From positions 869,366 to 891,513 of the forward strand of contig NW_003314307.1 of the NCBI RefSeq assembly GCF_000143415.4: a DNA stretch of 22,148 bases, read 5' to 3'. A program made the translations under genes and the position numbers. The DNA comes from Selaginella moellendorffii (lineage: Eukaryota > Streptophyta > Lycopodiopsida > Selaginellales > Selaginellaceae). The notes beneath the pieces were generated by a model. It was not told where the DNA came from, searched no databases, and saw only the letters and a list, made by a program, of their open reading frames with translations. This document shows positions 8,517 to 17,563 of this stretch, one piece after another (the first letter of the stretch is position 1; the number at the start of each line of letters is the position of its first letter).

Positions 8517-9027
8517 AATATGTTCAATTATTTGATCATTCCAGGCATTTTGAGCGATTTTACTGGTGTTGACCTTTGGGGGAGCTATGGATGGATGTTG
8601 CACCGTGAGACCATCAAAACAGCAATGGATAGACATTTATTTTGTTTTTCTTTTTCCCACTTTTTTGCAAAAGGAAGTAGTTTGTGCACGCTGATGGCTT
8701 GTGTCTCCATGAGCTCCATGACTTGCATTCAATGAGTGCCAAGTTTTCAGAGGTTTGAAAAACACGTAAAAAAGTTTCATTCACTACTTTAGAATTAAAT
8801 TGCCATCAAATTAAAATTGTTTTCACTTTTGGAAATATTTGTACCTAGAGCATTTCGTGATTGTGAGATTAAATCGCTATTCACATCTAGGTTTGGGCTC
8901 TTTGGCATGCTCAAGCCCGATGGCACCCTTGCTGACAATCCACAGCGTCACCAGCTCTCGAGTCCACTCGTTTTTTTTTTCACAAAGCCAAAAGTACCTC
9001 TTTATTTTTTCTAAGTCAAGGGTTAGG

Positions 9028-9034
9028 TTATAAT
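9028..9034 (+). promoter_or_regulatory. Possible TATA box of His-rich gene copy 2
   Basis: TTATAAT lies 73 bases before the start codon and is kept at the same place in the inverted copy (17261-17267). Downstream, CGTCAGGTAAGC (near 9070) looks like a splice donor within the leader, also kept in the inverted copy. No experimental sign of use is available. Confidence 0.25.
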
Positions 9035-9106
9035 CTTTCTCGCTTGGATTTTTCTATTGTAGAAGCTCTCGTCAGGTAAGCTGGCTCTCGCGCTCACACC
9101 GCCCCA

Positions 9107-9802
9107 ATGCTTGTCCGCCGAGCTCAAGCGCCCTGGCATGGCGGCCATCACCGAGCTTCACACCCGCGAGCTCCAGCTCTAGCTCCAGCACATCCAGCAC
9201 ACCACCATGGACACCAAGGCCACGAGCCAGCGCCAGCTTTAGCTCCAGTTCTTCAAGGTGATGCTCCAGATCGAGCCCCAGTGCCAGCTGCTTTCGTTCA
9301 CCCTGCTCACGGCTACCCTGCTCATCTAGCTCCAGCGCCTGCTATCCTCGATCATGCTCGCCACCACCATCCAGCTCCAGCAGCAGCAGTGTACCATCAT
9401 CATCACGGTGATGGAGCTCCTCTGGTTGTTCACCACCATCACCATGGTCACCACCATGGTCACCACCATGGAGGACGCCACAACCACCACCACCACCACC
9501 ACCACCATCGTCACGACGGTCACAATGCAGCAGTGGCCACACCAACACCCGCAGCAGTAGTTACAGTGGTTCGGAGGACACCGTGGTCGCTGCTCCAGTT
9601 TCTTCTCTGGGTTTTGGTTGCGATCTTGGTGCTGCTCGCGTGCTTTTTGCTTGTGCGATGGATGTTATCTCGAAGGAAGCAGCGCAGTAATGTGATCTTT
9701 CAGGATCCCGGGTGGCAGATCGAAGTTGTGGTGGACGATCCTCCGACTGAGAAGAAACAGCTGGAAGCTCACACTCGTGGTTCGCACAGCATGGCACTCT
9801 AG
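9107..9802 (+). CDS. His/Ala/Pro-rich single-pass membrane protein, copy 2
   Basis: This is a 231-codon frame. Residues 1-155 are low-complexity Ala/Pro/His with repeated APA, HPAH and VLQGDAP motifs and dense His clusters, including eight consecutive His after GGRHN. Residues 160-183 form one hydrophobic helix (WSLLQFLLWVLVAILVLLA), followed by the basic SRRKQR and a polar tail. A 1-bp deletion near 9790 (CACAGCATGG against CACAGCAATGG in the other copies) ends the protein at GSHSMAL, 18 residues earlier than its sister. The upstream ATG used in the minus-strand copy is absent here, so the start is at CCCCAATGC. There is no classical signal peptide. It is likely a membrane protein with a His-rich, possibly metal- or proton-sensing domain (inference from composition only). 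I do not recognise the family. Confidence 0.6.
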   Translation: MLVRRAQAPWHGGHHRASHPRAPALAPAHPAHHHGHQGHEPAPALAPVLQGDAPDRAPVPAAFVHPAHGYPAHLAPAPAILDHARHHHPAPAAAVYHHHHGDGAPLVVHHHHHGHHHGHHHGGRHNHHHHHHHHRHDGHNAAVATPTPAAVVTVVRRTPWSLLQFLLWVLVAILVLLACFLLVRWMLSRRKQRSNVIFQDPGWQIEVVVDDPPTEKKQLEAHTRGSHSMAL

Positions 9803-10268
9803 GATTCTCCTCAAAGTGTCCTGCCAACACTGGCAGTGACGCGTAACTCAGCACAGTGCATGCGTTGTCACATGGAAGATTGTGTACAAACAATCTTCAA
9901 GGAGATGAAGTTGCAGAGCAAGAAGACAGCAGGCTCTTGCTCACGGACAGTGAAGATCACATAACCAGACTTGGAAGTTATTGCACAGCTGGCTCAGAAC
10001 ATGGACTGGAAAATAGAGCAAGAACCTACCAAGTTTCGATTTGACTGAGCTATCCTCTAGAGTGACGGGGGAGCAGACGTCAGTGCACCTCCAAAGGCCA
10101 GAGAAGTTGCTTGAGACGAAAGGTTTGAGAAAAGGTAACGTAGTACTTTTGCTCTCTGTTCTTGCAGGCGCTCAAAGCTCAACTTCGATGAGAAGACGCA
10201 GTGCAGGGCATAGCAGCCAGATAAGTTTCTCCAGAGTTAAGCCGGGAATCAAGCAAGTGCACTTGTGA
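9803..10268 (+). pseudogene. Downstream small ORF and 3' flank of copy 2 (frame broken)
   Basis: Because of the 1-bp deletion upstream, the small downstream frame (..CMRCHMEDC..) is here in the same frame as the His-rich gene, separated only by the TAG at 9800-9802. It is then ended by TAA at 9962-9964, created by a 12-base deletion shared with the minus-strand copy but not with copy 1. The rest repeats the flank seen at 637-856, including the GTAACG..TTGCAG segment near 10135-10167. No intact gene. Confidence 0.5.
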
Positions 10269-10862
10269 AAGTATGGTCGAAGTCTACACTGCGGCTTGCA
10301 ACACAGGTTGTTCAACAGGATGGGACGAAGAACAGGATAGGTTGGTTTTCCTCGCAAATTGTGAATACAAAGCCGATGCATTCGTCACAAGCAGCCTCGT
10401 GGACATGTGGAAGCATCAGAAGTGTTCAGGAGGACAAATAACATGACGTTGGCTGCCTGGAACACGATCATCATGGGACAGCACGTCTTCTATCAGATGC
10501 AACGAGAAGCTGGCCTGCCTCCAAACGCTGAGACTTTGCATGGAGTAGCAAAACATCGTTTCCTGGGATACAACCTTTGCTCTTGAGTGCTATGAGCAAG
10601 CCAGCAGCCAAACGCTCAGACTTTCATGGTGGCGCTCAAGGCACACAGCGACTTAGCAGAGAAGAGGCTCCACTCACAGATCTGGGAGCGAAATCTGGAT
10701 GGAATCCACTACTCAGCATGCTTGCTCAATGAGAGAAAAGCTTTTCTCGGGAGGTTGGTAAACTTTGCAAGGAATGCAAGGTTGATGGAGCCGTCCATGA
10801 AACCCAAACAAAGATGGTACCTGAAAAGACGCAAAAGGGTCTTAGCTGGCACACCATGGTGA
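10269..10862 (+). pseudogene. Degenerate PPR-protein remnant, left-arm copy
   Basis: Joined across frames, this resembles consecutive PPR repeats of the land-plant PLS class. It has an ANCEYKADAFVTSSLVDMW unit, an AAWNTIIMG unit, QREAGLPPNAETLHGVAKH (compare the family's GxxPNxxTFxxVLKAC) and MVALKAHSDLAEKRLHSQIWER. PPR proteins bind organellar RNA base by base. Frames are interrupted by stops and shifts (for example near 10555 and 10590), and the last open part is 10626-10862. The same remnant sits inverted at about 15555-16010, and it is deleted from copy 1. The function is lost. Confidence 0.65.
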
Positions 10863-10874
10863 AGGATAAAAAAT

Positions 10875-11051
10875 ATGAGAGACAATACTTAATATCATTC
10901 ATTGAGTATTTTAATTGATCAATGGTTATAAACATATTTATAATTTATGAGTCAAGATTAATATTATTCCATATCAATAGTAGAATAAACAAGAATACAC
11001 TAGAAAGTGTTTAGGAAAGATTATAAATTATAAATAAAAATATTAATCTAT
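10875..11051 (+). repeat. Direct repeat, partner at 922-1091
   Basis: AT-rich flank beginning ATGAGAGACAATACTTA and ending near ATTAATCTATG, in the same orientation as 922-1091. It marks the right border of the directly duplicated His-rich gene module. It is not present beyond the right inverted arm, so the inverted duplication broke earlier, near 10735. Confidence 0.75.
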
Positions 11052-11190
11052 GCGTCATTGACACACTATGTGCGAGCGAGTTTGTTTTCAGCATGCCTTT
11101 CAAGCCAGACTCGGTGGACCTGAGCTCGATTCATCAACTGTTGTAAGAGATCGAGTGGATCGATCTAAGAGTTTATCGAAGAGCTTTTAG

Positions 11191-11368
11191 TTACCGGTTG
11201 ATCCATTCATTGGCACGGCCACCCGACTCGTCCACGGCTTTGCCAATGCGTGGCCTCTCCTGTTTTCTCGAGGCTGGAGCGAATCACTGTGGCTCCCCAG
11301 CACTGGAGAGCGTTGGCCACATCGTCCAAGTGTAGGAGATATTCTTCCTCACTCAGTGGAAACGATCT
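11191..11368 (-). pseudogene. Terminal exon of an uncharacterised plant protein, frameshifted
   Basis: On the minus strand a pyrimidine-rich acceptor (TTTTTTCTTCCAG at 11381-11369) is followed by RSFPLSEEEYLLHLDDVANA, then LQCWGATVIRSSLEKTGE. After a one-base shift it continues RPRIGKAV, an Asp/Glu/Gly stretch and EWINR to TAA at 11193-11191. The pattern S-EEEY-x2-LD..AN-L-x-WGA..V-x-SLEKT..RPRIGKAV reminds me of the C-terminus of a small conserved plant protein family of unknown function, recalled without certainty. The frameshift and the lack of visible upstream exons make it a relic. Confidence 0.5.
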
Positions 11369-11381
11369 CTGGAAGAAAAAA

Positions 11382-11840
11382 TGTAATTGTTCAGGGTTTA
11401 AACTCAAATGTCGCAATGTTTCACCTTGAATGCTTCTAGAAGTTTCAGGGGAGAGGAGGAAGGTTAGACACTAGATCAAACTTCAAATTTAAATAAATGT
11501 TGTTTAGAATTGTGGCAAGATGAGACCTCTCCAATCTCAAGAGATTACATTCTTGTCATCATGTCCAGGATTTTATGAGAGTGATCAAAGAGTTTCAAAT
11601 CACATTAATTTATATATTTTTTAATTTGTGAACATGTTTATAATCTATAAAAACTTTCTATGATCCAGAACTAAAAGATAAAAAAGTCTAGCCTCCCTAG
11701 GCCTCATCTTGAGGTTCCTCACCCCGAGCTACCCAGTGCTACCTCTCCGAGTTTTTTAAGTAGGTTAAGTTACTTACCCTAGGTGAATTTTCCCAATGCA
11801 CCCTTGAGCTTTCCTTTGACTTATGTTGACCATGTTGCCG
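11382..11840. other. AT-rich intergenic stretch, nothing recognised
   Basis: No open frame, RNA or repeat partner could be supported. The part around 11690-11830 (GCCTCCCTAGGCCTCATC..) is more GC-rich and may belong to the retroelement relic that follows. Confidence 0.4.
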
Positions 11841-11844
11841 AAGT

Positions 11845-12535
11845 TAACAATGCCTCACACATTGAAAAGGTGCCTTAAGAGCCTCCCTTCTAGTACAAAA
11901 AACTAACACTTTTATTATGAGTTGAGTTTGGACACAAAAAAAGCCTAGAAAGTTGGATAGGTGACCTCTGCTAGTGCCTGTGGCAAAGTCATCTATATAA
12001 ATAGGAAGAGTGTGTAACATAAGGTCATGAAACATGAACATCATCAACTGCTAAAAGGTTGATAGAGTTCCAAAAGGGAGAACTTGATAAGAAAAAATTC
12101 CCCATGACATGTGAAAATAAGTCTTAAGCTGGTCCTCTTTTGCAATTTGAATTTGGTTATAACATGAAAACCCATCCATAAAACTGTGTACTTCCTTTCC
12201 TGCCATCACATCAAGAATAGTATATACACAGAGTCGGGACCTTGCTTACTTCTAAGTTTCCATTAGCTTTAAGTACTAGCACTCCAATTAGCAACCTCCA
12301 CCAGCTAAATATAGTTGAATTGAATCTCTTGCTTGATAAGAGGCTCAAGAAGATTGAACAAGATTGATCTGGTGAGCTGGTTGTTGAATCGGTATTGCAT
12401 TAGTCTTGAGTAGAATATGGTGCATGATGACATCAGGATCTACACCTTTCAAGTCCTTATAACTCCACACAAACATGTCTAAAAACTCCTTGGATATAGC
12501 CTCCACAGATTTGTGCTTCTCAGAAACAACGATCT
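11845..12535 (-). pseudogene. pol: Second, older Ty3/gypsy reverse transcriptase relic
   Basis: Reading the minus strand across several frameshifts gives EFLDMFVWSYKDLKGVDP near 12500, VMAGKEVHSFMDGFSCYNQI near 12210, AKEDQLKTYFHMSWG, YQVLPFG near 12090 and IYIDDFATGT near 11990. These match, in order, the start of the gypsy reverse transcriptase domain, the DGxSGYNQI block, the KTxFxTxWG block, the MPFG block and the YxDD catalytic box (IDDF). Its sequence type (SGYNQI, DDFA) differs from the element at 2956-7549 (SGYHQI-like, DDVLIHS), so this is another lineage. No LTRs were found around it. Confidence 0.75.
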
Positions 12536-12985
12536 TCTATGTGCCTAGTAGAAACAAAAATTGGGGACTAATATGGCACTGAATACACCATTGGTTGCCA
12601 AGCCTGCATACTTGATAATACTGGAGCTGGTGGTGGTGGCCACTGAGGTGAATTGTGATAACTAGGAGGCACAGCAGTCTGATGGGAAACCACATCCTTG
12701 ACCTCATGGTCTATAGTAACTGTTCACATGATAAGCTAGAAAAAATTCCAGAGGCAAGCCATCCTGTTGGTAAATAGACGTTTTTGCAACTAGGTCTGAG
12801 ACTGTTGAGGTAACCACCAAGTTTATAGGAATGTGTTCCTATCCAAGTCATGTTGATGCCAATCAAGCTAGCAGCTTCTCTCTTTTGACCTTTGTTTATG
12901 GTAGTGAGAACATCCTACATGCAAATTTTCAATTCCAAAGAGTGTCTGTAAAGACTGGCTAACAAATATCTTTCGATACCCAAAG
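12536..12985 (-). other. Probable retroelement-derived filler, unresolved
   Basis: On the minus strand 12700-12560 reads HQTAVPPSYHNSPQWPPPPA followed by further Pro/Ser/Gln-rich sequence, compatible with a gag tail of the adjoining gypsy relic. The rest shows no clear homology or structure. Confidence 0.3.
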
Positions 12986-12991
12986 TCATAT

Positions 12992-13516
12992 CTACAACAG
13001 AGTGACTAGATGGTGTGTGCAACCTAAAAGCATCAAAGGAGGGGAAGCTGAAGTACATTGCCAGTGATCCTCCAGCTTCCGCTCAAAGAGCCTGAAAGCT
13101 GAGGCTACATCTCCCTGGTGGTAGTAGCTGAAGATGATTGCATTCCAAGTTACAGCGTTGCGTCCCGCGCTGGCCATGGCCGCTGAGTTGAAAACTTCGC
13201 AAGATTCCACCACGCAGCCACACCGTCCGTAGAAGCCCAGCAGAGAGTTCACAACGACCACCTCGGCTTCCATCTCGGCATGACAGATCTGCTGGTGGAT
13301 GGCACTTCAAGTCTCCAGAGCCTTGGAGCTCCCACAGGCCTGGAGCACAGCAGTGTAAGTTGGAGTGTCGGGTACTAGGCCTTGGACTTGCTGCATCTGC
13401 GAGAAGAGATCCAGTGTAGTTGGTGATTGCTCCGCCTGGATGTATCCGAGCATCAGTGTTGTCCACGAGACAACATCGTGCCTCTCCATCCGGTCGAAAA
13501 CTCTCCATGCATCCAC
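12992..13516 (-). pseudogene. PPR repeat block with a single in-frame stop
   Basis: This is one frame on the minus strand, open from about 13519 to 12992 except for a TGA at 13309-13307. The repeats read DAWRVFDRMERHDVVSWTTL, QGLVPDTPTYTAVLQACGSS, then KALET-stop-SAIHQQI (family: LExGxxIHxxI, so Gly became a stop), NSLLGFYGRCGCVVESCEVF and NAVTWNAIIFSYYHQGDVAS. That is P-L-S type PPR organisation of about four and a half motifs. It aligns in strand with the PPR relic at 13601-14786, from which it is separated by a small insertion. It may be part of the same ancestral gene or of a neighbour. With one nonsense change it is the least damaged PPR piece here. Confidence 0.7.
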
Positions 13517-13518
13517 CT

Positions 13519-13600
13519 CTTTTTAAAATTCGTATTCAAATATAGATTCTAGGATATTTTAATAGCTAATAGTTGTTGTTCATTGCTATGGAGTTTCTTA
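13519..13600. repeat. Small insertion in PPR sequence containing a 41-bp repeat of 1093-1133
   Basis: Between two PPR blocks lies an AT-rich patch. Bases 13544-13584 are an exact reverse complement of 1093-1133 (AATGAACAACAACTATTAGC and so on, 41 bp). It looks like the remains of a short mobile element or a captured filler from double-strand break repair. Exact ends cannot be set. Confidence 0.55.
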
Positions 13601-14786
13601 CTGGACACCACGAAGAAATGCGAGCTTAGGCAGCTAAAGCATCGACGAGCAGCATCAACGTGGCCGGATCGACTGCAAGCCAGCAAGATCGAGACAAAAG
13701 AGCTCTCATCTGGCCGTAAACCATCACAACTCATCGAGCTCAAGATCTGGAACGCTCTTTACGAGCAAAGGCTAGCGCTCTGGGATTGAGCGCAACAGGC
13801 CAGGAGAGAGTTCACACTGAGACGTCAGCCAAAACTAAGAATTCGCTCGTCTTTCTCGAAAGGTGGCGATGGCATTCTTTGCGAGAAAACGTAGAAGCCA
13901 TGACACTCCACGCAACGAAGTTTCTCTCCGGCATGGAGTGAAAGATCGAGGCAGCGTTTCAAACGAATCCATTGCGCGCGTATCTGTTGAGCATAGCGGT
14001 CCAGGAAACCAAGCTCGCCTCCTCCATCGCCGGGAAGATCTCCTCGGCCTTGGACAGATGCCCGTTTTGGGCATACGCTGCGAGCATCGCTGTGCAGGCG
14101 ATGAGATTCCACTCGGCCATGGCACGAAAGAAGAAATCCTCGGCGCTCGCCAGATCTGAATCTTGGATGTAAGCCGAGAGCATCTAATTCCAGGAAGAAT
14201 CGATCTTGGCGGGCATGGAATCAAATAGCTTTCTCGCTTCGACGGCATGCCCGCGCTGGGCATACACGGTGATCATCGCGTTCCAACACACCTCGTCCCG
14301 GACGGGGGTAGAATCAAAGAGAAACCGCGCCGATTCCAAATCCCCGAGGCCCGAGCGAGCGTGTGGATCATGGTAGTGATCGTGATGGCGTCGTGCTCCG
14401 GCATGGCGGCGAAGAGGATACGTACGCGGCACAGATGCCCTCTCTTGGCATACGCGTCCAGCATCGCATTGCAAGAGACGAGGTCGCGGTTGGGCATCTG
14501 GGCGAAGAAGAGCTCTGCCACTTTGATCGCCTCTTCTCCCTCCATTTCCCCTGCCACCAAGAATGCCGAGAGCATTGTGTAAGGAGACGAGGCTCCTCTC
14601 GGGCATGGAATCGAAATGGGATTTGGTAGCAGCCAAATGCCTAGCTGTGGCATATGCGGCAAGCATTCCATTCCACGCAATCAAATCCCACTCTGGCATT
14701 GATTGAAAGACTATCTGGGCTTGATTGATTAATTTTTTTTCGGGCGAGATTGCACACATGAAGTCATATCCATTTTTCCCGTGCAT
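13601..14786 (-). pseudogene. PPR protein pseudogene (PLS-type array, frameshifts and stops)
   Basis: Minus-strand coding begins at ATG 14786-14784. In frame 1 it reads NQAQIVFQSMPEWDLIAWNG and HFDSMPERSLVS. Around 14640 it shifts to KVAELFFAQMPNRDLVSCNA, LDAYAKRGH and LFAAMPEHDA, then near 14330 returns to the first frame with DLESARFLFDS, NAMITVYAQRGH and EARKLFDSMPA. A stop follows at 14186-14184, then AEEIFPAMEEASLVSWTAML, NRYARNG, a TGA near 13960 and FHSMPERNFVAWSVM. Further shifts lead to DGLRPDESSFVSILLACSRS at about 13735-13640. At least eight PPR motifs are recognisable. The intact protein would have been an organelle RNA-binding factor. This copy is dead. Confidence 0.85.
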
Positions 14787-15550
14787 AAATTTTATAAATT
14801 GTACATGTGGGACAACAATGCATTATAAATCTCTTCGGTATATAAAAATGTCAGAGAGCAAGACGAAAATTTAAATAAAAAACAATTACCATTAGTCTAG
14901 CAAACAATTTTCGCTAAGTTACAGGCAGGGTAAATTCATCTTATTGAGACCTAAAGTAAGCTTTGGCTTGCAAAAGACTCAAGCACTTAGTCTGCAATTA
15001 TATAAAAGACCAATCACCATAGATCTCATATTGTCTCGGCATATATAACGTAATTGTCTTTAATATTTGACCATGATGTGCCACCTAAGATCCTTTTGCT
15101 TGTTTTCACGAACCATCTTTGTTTGGGTTTGGTTGACAGCTCTGTCAACCTTGTATTACACTATTTCTTCATTTTTCTCGAAAATTTTACTGGAGAAAAC
15201 CTTTTCTCTCATTTTTTATTAAGTTCTTCATATCCATAAAATTGGCCTTCAGTGATAGTTTTGACGCAGCACTCCTAGTTCTCAGGCAACTCCCAAACAC
15301 CTAAATTGGAAGTATGATAAATACCTTCCAAGGTGAGATGTGCAAAAGACCTAATACCTTCTCCACATTAAAATTGCATCTTGTGAAAACAAAAAAGCTA
15401 TGAACTAGTGAAAAAAACTTAGAGTACTTGTGAACATCAGTTCTCAGATGCTTCGTAAGGTGCTCTCCAATTACTCCAAATGAGTAGTGCAAGAAGAAGT
15501 GTGTCATCGTGACAGTGACACTAGAGTACTTCTGAACTTGGGGTGGAAAA
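14787..15550. other. AT-rich centre-right spacer, no gene recognised
   Basis: Short frames at 15054-15239 (+) and 15301-15579 (-) show no family features. A sequence near 15380-15310 reads VEKVLGLLHISPWKV on the minus strand and could be a decayed exon, but nothing supports it. This spacer lies just outside the right inverted-repeat arm. Confidence 0.4.
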
Positions 15551-15554
15551 CTTC

Positions 15555-16010
15555 TTGAGCGGCAGGCATGTCTCCACACTGAGCGAGCATGTGAGTATGG
15601 ATTCCGCTCTCCCAGATCTGCAAGTGGGGCTATTCTCTGCTAAGTCGCCACGTGCCTTGAGCGCCACCATGAAAAGTTTGAGCGTTTGGCTGCCGGTTTG
15701 CTCATAGCACTCAAGAGCAAAGGTTGTTCTTGGCATATCCCAGGAAACGATGTTTTGCTGCTCCATGCAAAGTCTCAGCGTTTGGAGGCAGGCCAGCTTC
15801 TCATTGCATCTGATAGAAGACGTGCATGTTCGTGTTCCAGGCAACCAACGTCATGTTTCTTTGTCCTCCTGAACACTTCTGATGGTTCCACAGTCCACGA
15901 GGCTGCTTGGGACGAATACATACGGCTTTGTATTCACAATTTGCGAGGTAGACCAACCTATCCTGTTCTTCGTCCCATCCTGTTGAACAACCTGTGTTGC
16001 AAGCCGCAGT
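15555..16010 (-). pseudogene. Degenerate PPR remnant, right-arm copy
   Basis: This is the inverted counterpart of 10269-10735. Minus-strand pieces include LVYLANCEYKAVCI, NMTLVAWNTNM, VFYQMQ, and LFMVALKARGDLAEN. It has its own frameshifts, and several differ from the left copy, so decay continued after the duplication. Its far end diverges from the left arm at about 15555. Confidence 0.6.
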
Positions 16011-16024
16011 GTAGACTTCGACCA

Positions 16025-16441
16025 TACTTTCACAATTGCACTTCCTTGATTACCGGCTTGACTCTGGAGAAACTTATCTGGCTGCTATGCCCTGCACTGC
16101 TTCTTCTCATCAAAATTGAGATTTGAGCGCCTGCAAGAACAGAGAGCAAAAGTAGTACGTTACCTTTTCCCAAACCTTTCGTCTCAAGCAACTTCTCTGG
16201 CCTTTGGATGTGCACTAACGTCCGCCTCTAGAGCATAGCTCAGTCAAATCGAAACTTGGTAGGTTCTTGCTCTATTTTCCAGTCCATGTTCCAAGCCAGC
16301 TGTGCAATAACTTCCAAGTCTGGTTATGTGATCTTCACTGTCCGTGAGCAAGAGCCTGCTGTCTTCTTGCTCTGCAACTTCATCTCCTTGAAGATTGTTT
16401 GTACACAATCTTCCATGTGACAACGCATGCACTGTGCTGAG
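16025..16441 (-). pseudogene. 3' flank and broken small ORF of His-rich gene copy 3
   Basis: This is the counterpart of 9803-10268. Read on the minus strand it has the same CMRCHMEDC segment and the same 12-base deletion that makes TAA after KIT near 16320, plus the GTAACG..TTGCAG block near 16165-16130. No intact frame is kept. Confidence 0.5.
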
Positions 16442-17212
16442 TTATGCGTCACTGCCAGTGTTGGCAGGACACTTTGAGGAGAATCCTAGAGTGCCATTGT
16501 TGTGCGAACCACGAGTGTGAGCTTCCAGCTGTTTCTTCTCAGTCGGAGGATCGTCCACCACAACTTCGATCTGCCACCCGGGATCCTGAAAGATCACATT
16601 ACTGCGCTGCTTCCTTCGAGATAACATCCATCGCATGAGCAAAAAGCACGCAAGCAGCACCAAGATCGCAACCAAAACCCAGAGAAGAAACTGGAGCAGC
16701 GACCACGGCGTCCTCCGAACCACTGTAACTACTGCTGCGGGTGTTGGTGTGGCCACTGCTGCGTCGTGACCGTCGCGACGATGGTGGTGGTGGTGGTGGT
16801 GGTGGTGGTGGTTGTGGCGTCCTCCATGGTGGTGACCATGGTGATGTTGGTGAACAACCAGAGGAGCTCCATCACCGTGATGATGATGGTACACTGCTGC
16901 TGCTGGAGCTGGATGGTGGTGGCGAGCATGATCGAGGATAGCAGGTGCTGGAGCTAGATGAGCAGGGTGGCCGTGAGCAGGGTGAACGAAATCAGCTGGC
17001 GCTGGAGCTCGATCTGGAGCGTCACCTTGAAGAACTGGAGCGTCACCTTGAAGAACTGGAGCTAAAGCTGGCACTGGCTCGTGGCTTTGGTGTCCATGGT
17101 GGTGTGCTGGATGTGCTGGAGCTTGCAGGTGTGAAGCTCGGTGATGGCCGCCATGCCAGGGCACTTGAGCTGGGCGGGCAAGCATTGGGGCGGCGTGAGC
17201 GCGAGAGACCAT
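16442..17212 (-). CDS. His/Ala/Pro-rich single-pass membrane protein, copy 3 (longest version)
   Basis: This is a 256-codon frame, the only complete full-length member in the window. Starts are possible at 17212 (MVSRAHAAP) or nine codons later at a Met shared with copy 2. The upstream ATG sits three bases after a donor-like CAGGTAAGC. The N-terminal region is Ala/Pro/His-rich with a 21-bp in-frame tandem duplication (VLQGDAP twice, 17024-17065). Ten His codons follow GGRHN, the hydrophobic helix covers residues 170-193, then come SRRKQR, DPGWQIEVVVDDPP and an ending NGTLGFSSKCPANTGSDA shared with copy 1. Absence of stops despite surrounding decay argues for a gene that is or was recently functional. 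Membrane location is well supported. The biochemical role is unknown. The CAC/CAT tract yields spurious Thr-, Gly- and Val-rich frames. Confidence 0.65.
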   Translation of the reverse strand: MVSRAHAAPMLARPAQVPWHGGHHRASHLQAPAHPAHHHGHQSHEPVPALAPVLQGDAPVLQGDAPDRAPAPADFVHPAHGHPAHLAPAPAILDHARHHHPAPAAAVYHHHHGDGAPLVVHQHHHGHHHGGRHNHHHHHHHHHHRRDGHDAAVATPTPAAVVTVVRRTPWSLLQFLLWVLVAILVLLACFLLMRWMLSRRKQRSNVIFQDPGWQIEVVVDDPPTEKKQLEAHTRGSHNNGTLGFSSKCPANTGSDA

Positions 17213-17563
17213 TGCTTACCTGACCAGAGCTTCGACAATAGAAAAATCCAAGCGAGAAAGATTATAACCTAACCCTTGACTTAGAAAAAATAAAGAGGTA
17301 CTTTTGGCTTTGTGAAAAAAAAAACAAGTGGACTCAAGAGCTGGTGACGTGGATTGTCAGGAAGGGTGCCATCGGGCTTGAGCATGCCAAAGAGCCCAAA
17401 CCTAGATGTGAACAGTGATTTAATCTCACAATCACGAAATGCTCTAGGTACAAATATTTTCAAAAGAGAAAACAATTTTAATTTGATGGCAACTCCTTTT
17501 TAGACTCAATCCTAATGTAGTGAATGAAACTTTTTTACTCGCTTTTCAAACCTTTAGAAATTT

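Larger units (their letters stand above)
7597..10735 (+). repeat. Left arm of a long inverted repeat (partner 15555-19072)
   Basis: From the ACTAAAACATT / ATTCTTTAGTGTACCA block near 7600 to the ATCTGGGAG / ATGCTTGCTCA block near 10700, the sequence recurs in reverse complement and in mirrored order at 19072-15555. It includes two intron-like AT-rich stretches, a 138-bp open exon, a tRNA-Ala gene, a single 124-bp-type unit at about 8570-8735, the His-rich gene, its 3' flank and a PPR remnant. By eye the match is high: the exon differs at 2 of 138 bases and the tRNA at 3 of 73. The arms are separated by about 4.8 kb. Stretches 7550-7940 and 8000-8285 contain no visible gene. Confidence 0.88.

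Noticed and set aside
9021-9030. Telomere-box-like CTAACCCT in the His-rich gene leader
   Set aside because: The reverse strand reads AACCTAACCCTT, only a partial match to AAACCCTAA, and there is no other supporting element.
13083-13508. 141-codon minus-strand frame
   Set aside because: It overlaps the PPR frame in another register. Only the PPR frame has family motifs.
16741-16957. Gly- and Val-rich frames opposite the His tract
   Set aside because: They are antisense or shifted readings of (CAC/CAT)n codons and exist only because the tract lacks stops in all frames.
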